NCBI RefSeq assembly: GCF_017591425.1
Contig: NW_024467106.1
Span: 22,682,501 to 22,746,500, forward strand
Origin: Ochotona curzoniae
Lineage: Eukaryota > Chordata > Mammalia > Lagomorpha > Ochotonidae
DNA: 64,000 nucleotides
Direction: 5' to 3'
A model generated the notes under the pieces. It made no database searches and was not told the DNA's origin. It saw nothing but the letters and a program-made list of their open reading frames with translations. The translations under genes were made by a program, and so were the position numbers. Below are positions 58,166-64,000 of the stretch, in pieces (position 1 is the first letter of the stretch; every line of letters starts with the position of its first letter).

Positions 58166-58460
58166 TATCTCAAAGGAAGAAGTGAGATGGACAGGATAGA
58201 GGAAAGTTGGTTAATGGGTATGGAGTAATAGCAAGACAGAAGAAAGAAATTCTAGTGTTCTATCACGCCTTTTTTTATTTCTTAAAAAGTAATTGAAGGT
58301 AGGATTTGGAATGTTTTCACTGCAAACAAATGATGAATGTTTGGGGAGATAAATGATGATCCTGATGTGAAAATTATGCAAAATATACCTGCACTGAAAT
58401 ATCACATGATACCCCATGTACATGTATATTTTTTATGCATCTGTTAAAAAGAAAATTTGA
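58166..58460 (+). mobile_element. L1M (L1MA-like) 3' UTR, forward
   Basis: GGACAGGATAGAGGAAAGTT, GGTTAATGGGTATGGAGTAA, GAAATTCTAGTGTTCTATCA, TAGGATTTGGAATGTTTTCA, CTGCAAACAAATGATGAATG, GCACTGAAATATCACATGAT with ACCCCATGTACATGTAT and a closing GTTAAAAAGAAAA. The order is that of an L1MA-type 3' UTR, as at 45720-46085. Confidence 0.85.
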
Positions 58461-58690
58461 AAGCTCACAAGCATCTTCAAGTCTTGCCAAGCGTCTCAGC
58501 CACCTCGCCCACGCCCTCTGATAGTCCTCACCTAGGACTGGCAGCATCCCTACGAGCTCAGCTGAAGCACCTGCTGGCTGCCATGCAGCCCTGACTTTGC
58601 ACTGGGACAGATGCTGCCACCTCCTTCCCACAGGGCAGTGCTCTGTGAGACGCACTTCACCTTGGCTGGCCTACCATATCCTCCCCCTTT
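58461..58690. other. GC-richer unique block of unknown nature
   Basis: Begins exactly where the L1 3' UTR ends, with an abrupt shift to C-rich sequence (CACCTCGCCCACGCCCTCTG, CTGCTGGCTGCCATGCAGCC). A 93-codon minus-strand frame crosses the junction and is not credible as a gene. No recognised repeat. Confidence 0.4.
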
Positions 58691-59889
58691 AGATCAGTTC
58701 CTCTCTTTCTGCCTGTTTTTATATTGATCTGGGGAGTGGTTGCAAGAGGCATTTTGCAACTGATTCCATCGACAATTGACATTTTGCTATTTTGAAAAAG
58801 TGGACAAAAGAATTAATGTTACCAAATGTAATGAAATACCTTTCAACTCATTGTGCCTGGAGTTCATATGTGAGGAGATGAAAAGGGGAACATATTTTTT
58901 TTTCACAGAGAGTACATTTATCTGCAGAAAACTCCCTTTACAGCTGGTGAACCTGGCAATATAACGAGAAGGGTGGAGGCCATGCCTCTGGAGATGGTGT
59001 GAGGGATAATGGCGCGCTAGCAGGTAGCTAATGCCTTGCAAGAAGGCTGCCTTCCACAGGCACTGCTTTCTCAGAAGGGCCTGCCCTGTTCATCTGTCAG
59101 TTCAGCCGAGGCGCTGTCTGTGATGGCCAGACGCCTGGCGGTAAGTCAATACATCCCCCCTGAGACAAGGAAAATTCCGCAGGTCAGACTTGCTAAGCAA
59201 GTAGACTACAAAAAGTGCCGAGTGCATACAAATGCTGTAGTAAATTAAGATAATGATATTGGCTGTTTACTGTAGATAAAATATAAATCTGTGATAGAAG
59301 CATCTAGGAGATTCTAGCATCCAGTGTACCAACATCAGAAAGAGCAGTTATGATTGTTGTCAAGGAAAAAAAAATATAGTCCAGGGCCTGGCTAACATTT
59401 ACAGATATAAAGCTTTCATATCCTTCAGTCTTCTTTCCTTTGTGATTTCCACAGGATTTTCATTTCCAGAGATATTATACTACTTGCTTTCAAAGGAATT
59501 CAATATTTTCATTCAGAAAAGTAATTTCACAGGAAAGTAACACAGAGTGATGTCCTGGGTATTCATTTTCGGAGCCATTCTTACAAAGTCAATTTGTGCT
59601 GCAAGGAGCCCAGGTGACATGAAAAGGTGCAGCTCCTGTGCATCTGGCCTTCTGCCTTCCCATGTTCCCCCATGCAGAACGCCTTGGACACCCCATGCAC
59701 ATTTATACAGGATTGCCTCGCCTTAATAAACAAAATGCAGTGCTGACTCCCTTAATAACATTGCCCAGCCTAACCCAAAAACATTGTTCCTGAGCCCAGG
59801 ACTAGATTATGGCTTCATCCCTTCTGCCATGGAGCAAAAGGCAGATCAACATAACCATCACAATCGCTCTGTTTATTTCCTCCACATTG
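58691..59889. other. Unique, repeat-poor interval
   Basis: About 1.2 kb with no gene and no mobile element I recognise; composition is even from 59540 to 59880, which may extend the next candidate element. Confidence 0.4.
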
Positions 59890-60605
59890 TTTGAAAATTA
59901 GAGGAGAAAGCAGCGAGTCTAAGGTGAAAGTCAAGGAGATGAGCTACGCGTCTGGGTACTCCTATGCAGACAAAAAGCTAGTCCTGAAAAAAAAGAAAAG
60001 GCTGAAATGTTTCCAGCCCACAAGAAGTCAAGGTCAGATGCCATTAGCCAATCAAGGTGGAAGTTTACTGAGTTTCTGAATTGAATCAGAAACCTACAGG
60101 AATAGACCGGAGGGAGGACTAGGGGAAGAGCAGGGGAGGAGAAAGCATCTAGATAGACACGAACAGATGGACTGAGAGTGAATCAGAGAGGAAGAGGGGA
60201 AAGGAAGTACTCCCCTTTTGACTCCTGTTCGTTGACAAATTTCAGCGTGAAAAAGAAGAAGAAAAAAAAAAAACTGAAGTTTTTCATCAGGCATTTGGAG
60301 ATGACTGAACAAGGTCCATCTGCCAATGGGTGGTTTTTCTTTTTTTTTTTTTCTGAGAGTTTTCAAGACCACGGCATGCCCTAACCTTGAGGCCAACATT
60401 GTTTATTCCTGGTGGAAAGATAAGGCCGCCAGCCCGGCTCCCCGCCACCCCTGTCCCCACCCCGCCCCCGCCATGGAAGCCGAGTGGGCATTGCCGGTGA
60501 ACAAAGCAAGAGTGCTGTACAGCAACAAGCATTTGGTTTTGATTAGAGGATATTCAGACTGTGCAAGTTCTATTAAAATAAGCACAAAACCATTTTAAAG
60601 GGCTT
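59890..60605. promoter_or_regulatory. Candidate conserved noncoding element with GC-rich core
   Basis: Repeat-free. Core at 60415-60500 carries AAAGATAAGGCCGCC (GATA shape) and a C-rich run CACCCCGCCCCCGCCATGG (GC/CACCC-box shape), then CATTTGGTTTTGATTAGAGG (TAATC homeodomain shape). Purine and T runs sit at 60249-60273 and 60339-60353. CpG density is too low over too short a span for a CpG island. Open frames on both strands overlap and look incidental. Confidence 0.45.
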
Positions 60606-60954
60606 TTTCTTTTCTTTCTCTAACCCCCCACCCCACCTCGGTTTATATTGTTAATCTTTCTTCCTGGACGGCTCCTCACAAATGCCTTTTGTTTTCTGCT
60701 GATTCTACGTGCCAGGACTCCAAGAAGGGAAGACCGAGGTCCCGTTCTGGCATGCTTTCAAGTCTCGTCCATAGGAGAGCAAGGCTTGTGGCTCTGCCTT
60801 CCAGGGTATAAATTTGGAGGCCGCCAAGCCATCCCGAGGTAATTCAAATGCTGGTAAATGTTGGAATCCACCCTGGCCCCCTGCTCATGTGAATACCCTG
60901 GCGCTTACCCCTCTCAGAGGAAACGAAACCAATTTGGGAATGTGAAGAGAGAAT
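60606..60954. other. Unique sequence between candidate elements
   Basis: Repeat-free, with a C-rich run at 60624-60640. No gene. Confidence 0.4.
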
Positions 60955-61398
60955 AAACATGCAATTAACATGGCCATTTCTGTTGGTTTCTCTCTTCAGT
61001 TCTTTTTTTTACCGCCGTATCCCATTCTATCATCTGATGATGAAACGGACCTAGTTAATTATAACAACACACAAAAGACGGCTATCTTTTGCCCATGGTG
61101 ACTATGCTAGCTTTGAATATTTGGGATGGGAAGAGTTGGGGGGGGTTATAAGAGATGGGGAGGGAGGTGGGTAAACTTCAAGCAGAGCCGTCATTTGGGG
61201 AGAGCCGCTATTTTTATTCTGAACATTACAGAAATGGCACTTGCCTTTCAATTTATCTATCTTCTTCCTTTATACATAGATAGAAAAATAAAAATGAATC
61301 TTTCCAGAGGCAGCATGCATGCCATTTCTATATATTCTTCCAGATATTTTTATTCCGCTTAAAGCATAGTCTATCATTTTTATTCAAGATTCCATCCA
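60955..61398. promoter_or_regulatory. Candidate conserved noncoding element
   Basis: CATCTGATGATGAAACGGAC, CCTAGTTAATTATAACAACA, GCCATGGTGACTATGCTAGC, AGAGCCGCTATTTTTATTCT and CATTACAGAAATGGCACTTG with GCAGCATGCATGCCATTTC. The GCATGCATGC palindrome is at 61311-61322. TTAATTATAAC is a homeodomain-type site. Repeat-free; role inferred. Confidence 0.42.
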
Positions 61399-61497
61399 GG
61401 ATCCCTCTCCCTCTCTTCTCTTTCCCTCGCTTCCTTCCCCCAACCCCTTTCTTTTCTCTCCTTTCCCCTTTCTCTTCTTCTCTCCTTCCTTCTCTAA
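61399..61497. repeat. Polypyrimidine tract
   Basis: About 100 bases almost entirely C and T on the plus strand, interrupted only by a few A and G. Such tracts can form triplex-type DNA. No CSINE tail structure surrounds it. Confidence 0.9.
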
Positions 61498-62857
61498 GCA
61501 GGCCCTCAAGAAGTCCTCTCTCCTGCTTTGTTCCAGAGACCCTGTCACGGACCCGAAGATGGAGCTAGCGCTCCCATCCGGTTTCTTTTCACATCACAGA
61601 AGGGACTGAGAAAGCCCCTTCCAGGGAAGGAACAAGGTGTGTGGGAAGAAGCCTTGCCCGGCTGTTCTTTGTGATCAGCTCCTTGTGCTTTTCTATGCAA
61701 GACTGTTAATACCCACGGGAAATAATAACAATGAAGGAGGCTCACCCAGCAAGCAAGAGAATGCTTGTCAGTGCTCCGAAATCCTACACTGAAAGACTCC
61801 ATGTCCTTTGCAAAGAAAAAAAAATCTGAGCATCTTTCTTCTCTTCATCCTGTTCTTTGGTTCCCCTTCGCTTTCTACTCAATTCCAAACAGTGTGTAAA
61901 TTTTGCATGTTTCAACCTCAAAGCATCTGCTAGGCAATAACAGCCAACCTGCATCCGAAATAGGAATAGATTCCATGTTACAGCAAAATTAAGACCTTGA
62001 TATCTCATTGTTTCCATGGTCTTCCCATCATGTTAGGTGCATAAATACTATTCGGAAACCAAACCAACGTTGAGAATAAAAATGAATATTGAAATTTATA
62101 AAATGGCCAGTGTCCAAAATAGTAATATTCACAGAAAAGTATTTTGACATCTGCGAAAACCTCCATTTTCTCCTGAGCTGAGCATGCTTGATTTGGTAGT
62201 ACTGATCTGAACAAACACATTATTACGACGTATTTCAAATGGTTCTTCTCTTTCTTACCCCTTCAATTTTTACAATTACCATTGCTCTGCTTTCAGAATA
62301 ACAAAGGGCTTAAAGCACAAAATTTTAAGTCAGATGATTTGGGGCTAGCCTCCTTGTTTTATCACTTTCCAAATGTGTAGCTATGGGGACCTGAATTAAT
62401 TTTTCCTGAGCCTTGATGGGTCTCTTTAAAAGAGGAAAGACAGCAGAACCGCTCTTAGTGAGTTGTGGTAAAGCTTGGATAATGATACATATTGCTGATG
62501 ATTTATAAGGATATGAATTTATAGTGACATGAATCATTAGTAGCTAACACTTACTGTATACTTAAAGGGTATGCTGTAGTTTTAAGAGTTTTGTACATAT
62601 ATTAATGTATTAGCTTTGAGACAGTGTTATTGAGAAACTATATGACTTATCCATGTAAATTAGGTAATTAATTTAGACATAAAATGGTGATTATACTTAT
62701 ATTAATATAAACCTCACAAAACCTTCTAAAATTGAATTATTTTGCATCTTACACAGCTTTGTAAACTGAGGTACAAAGGTGTTAAGTGACAATGCAATTT
62801 CATAGACTTAAAAACCACAGGATCCAAGGCTCAGAATTGAACCGTGGCCGTAGTATA
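61498..62857. other. Unique, repeat-free interval
   Basis: About 1.36 kb with no gene or recognised mobile element. An 85-codon minus frame at 61545-61802 and neighbours on the same strand have no recognisable domain. Confidence 0.4.
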
Positions 62858-63356
62858 CATACCTAACGCAGTAGCCATACCTAACGCTTTAAACGCTGTA
62901 AACGCTTAGCCATACCTGAGCACCTTTAGCTCTTTAGACAAGGTAAAATAGGGCTTACCCTCATGGATTACATTTCTGTGGCTGTGCAAATGTGCACATA
63001 GTTGATTTCTCACGTAAAAAAATAAAATTTCCTGATTAAGCTTCTACCACCTAGTCCAACCCCACAAGTAAGGAATGAAGATTGCAACTGGGAACCAGCC
63101 TGATTTATATTCTAAAATCATCATATTCGCAACTCAGGGTCCTTCCTGCCCATATTTTCCTTTCTGGCTGATGGCGGTTGTTCAGCTGGGCTTTGTATAA
63201 GACACAAAGCAGCAACAATTACAAGAGGGAGTCCAGGAGCATGTTAACCACGAAAAACAGTTGTCATAAACACTGCGCATCTTAACGCAGTGTTTCAGTC
63301 TTTACGTAAGATTAATTAAAGAGCAGCTGCTCTGTCATAGCCTGCGTTAGGTATGG
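62858..63356. repeat. Cluster of direct and inverted CATACCTAACGC repeats
   Basis: CATACCTAACGCAG at 62858-62871 is followed by CCATACCTAACGC at 62875-62887 and a partial CCATACCTGAG near 62909. The exact reverse complement, CTGCGTTAGGTATG, is at 63342-63355. Between them AAACACTGCG (63268-63277) and CGCAGTGTTT (63286-63295) form a perfect 10-base stem with an 8-base loop. TAAACGCTGTAAACGC adds further AACGC units at 62890-62905. Confidence 0.8.
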
Positions 63357-64000
63357 TTATCTTTGAGATTCCAGCTCCTCCATTTGCTAGGTTTTAATTT
63401 GCATCATTATGCATTTTGAGCCTGGGGCATGAGTAGTCAAGTGGTAAACATTAGCTATCCTGCACTGTATTTCCAAATGCACCTTCACTATTAGGCTGAC
63501 TAATAGAATTCAATTCTATTTTCAGCCGAATCCTCTCAATTTTCATTTGCTTTTGACACATTACATGGCAGGAGGAGAGAGCAAGGGAAAATGAGGGAGA
63601 GAGAGGCAGCTAAGGCACGGTCTGAGCACAGGCCTCAAATCAGCAAGAGAGCCCCCTTCTGTTGGGTTTTCGCCATGCACTAACATTGCCTTCCTTTGAG
63701 AGAGCTGGGACAGTCCTAAATAGCCCCATCCTAGCCTTACAATCCAGACATAGTGCGGCCAAGAGGTCTCTGCTTTTGTAATTAGGAATTGGAGGCACCA
63801 CAATGAATCCTGGTTTTCTAAATGGAACGACTGAAAATTGATGTCAGAAAATTTTTCAGGCTGTGATCAAAGTCTGATATGAATTAATTTGTCATTATAA
63901 CACAGCCCTACTTGCCAGGCATTTCAGGCCAGGACTTGGGAAAGGCAGCAGATATCTGGGTTGACAATTTCATTTAAAGGACAGAAAGCTTTCTGCTTTC
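63357..64000. promoter_or_regulatory. Candidate conserved noncoding element, runs off the window
   Basis: Repeat-free to the window end, with many homeodomain/POU-type strings: GGTTTTAATTTGCATCATTA with TGCATTTTGAG, AATAGAATTCAATTCTATT, TATGAATTAATTTGTCATTA. AATAGAATTCAATTCTATT at 63506-63524 is a near palindrome. Frames are short. Enhancer role is inferred. Confidence 0.45.

Noticed and set aside
60415..60500. Possible CpG-island promoter
   Set aside because: The GC-rich span is under 100 bases, with few CpGs and no exon-like sequence nearby.
63268..63295. Possible microRNA precursor or rho-type terminator
   Set aside because: The stem is only 10 base pairs, too short for a microRNA hairpin, and bacterial-type terminators do not apply here.

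Overview
This window looks like nuclear DNA from a lagomorph mammal, most probably a pika (Ochotona). The clearest clue is a family of tRNA-derived SINEs (lagomorph CSINE type), with about 24 recognisable copies. The youngest, at 6822-7150, keeps its Pol III A and B boxes, an A-rich tail and a target-site duplication. Its opening GGGCCCGGC and its AATAAAAATAAATAAATC-type tail fit my memory of the pika CSINE better than the rabbit one; this species call is from memory and untested. Older mammal-wide repeats (MIR, L1M 3' ends, MER5A-like) lie around it.

I found no convincing protein-coding exon, RNA gene, promoter or CpG island. The longest open frames (165 codons or fewer) have no domain or motif I recognise, overlap each other on both strands, or run through repeats. 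I read the window as intergenic desert or the inside of a very long intron.

Layout. 1-17 kb: dense mixture of CSINEs in both orientations, reversed L1M 3' ends and MIRs, plus several copies of a short palindromic mariner-like element. 17-25.4 kb: no CSINE; unique sequence with conserved-element character, notably 20.4-20.7 kb and 23.6-24.0 kb (homeodomain-type TAATTA/CTAATT sites, E-boxes and nested inverted repeats). 25.4-43 kb: repeats again, with microsatellites partly grown from SINE tails and reversed L1 at 26.8-27.5 and 33.3-34.0 kb. 43.2-46.1 kb: an old forward L1 interrupted by a CSINE and two lagomorph-type L1 3' ends placed tail to tail. 46.5-52.3 kb: more SINEs around a unique block at 47.7-48.06 kb. 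52.3-64 kb: no CSINE for 11.7 kb; a roughly 1 kb unrecognised C-rich repeat at 55.1-56.0 kb, two L1M 3' ends, then long unique sequence to the end, including a cluster of direct and inverted repeats at 62.86-63.36 kb.

The two SINE-free intervals coincide with most of the regulatory-looking unique blocks. The most reasonable biological reading is a distal regulatory landscape of a developmental gene that lies outside the window; that gene cannot be named from the sequence. I found no new molecular system. The best leads are the candidate conserved elements, the 62.86-63.36 kb repeat cluster and the unclassified repeat at 55-56 kb.
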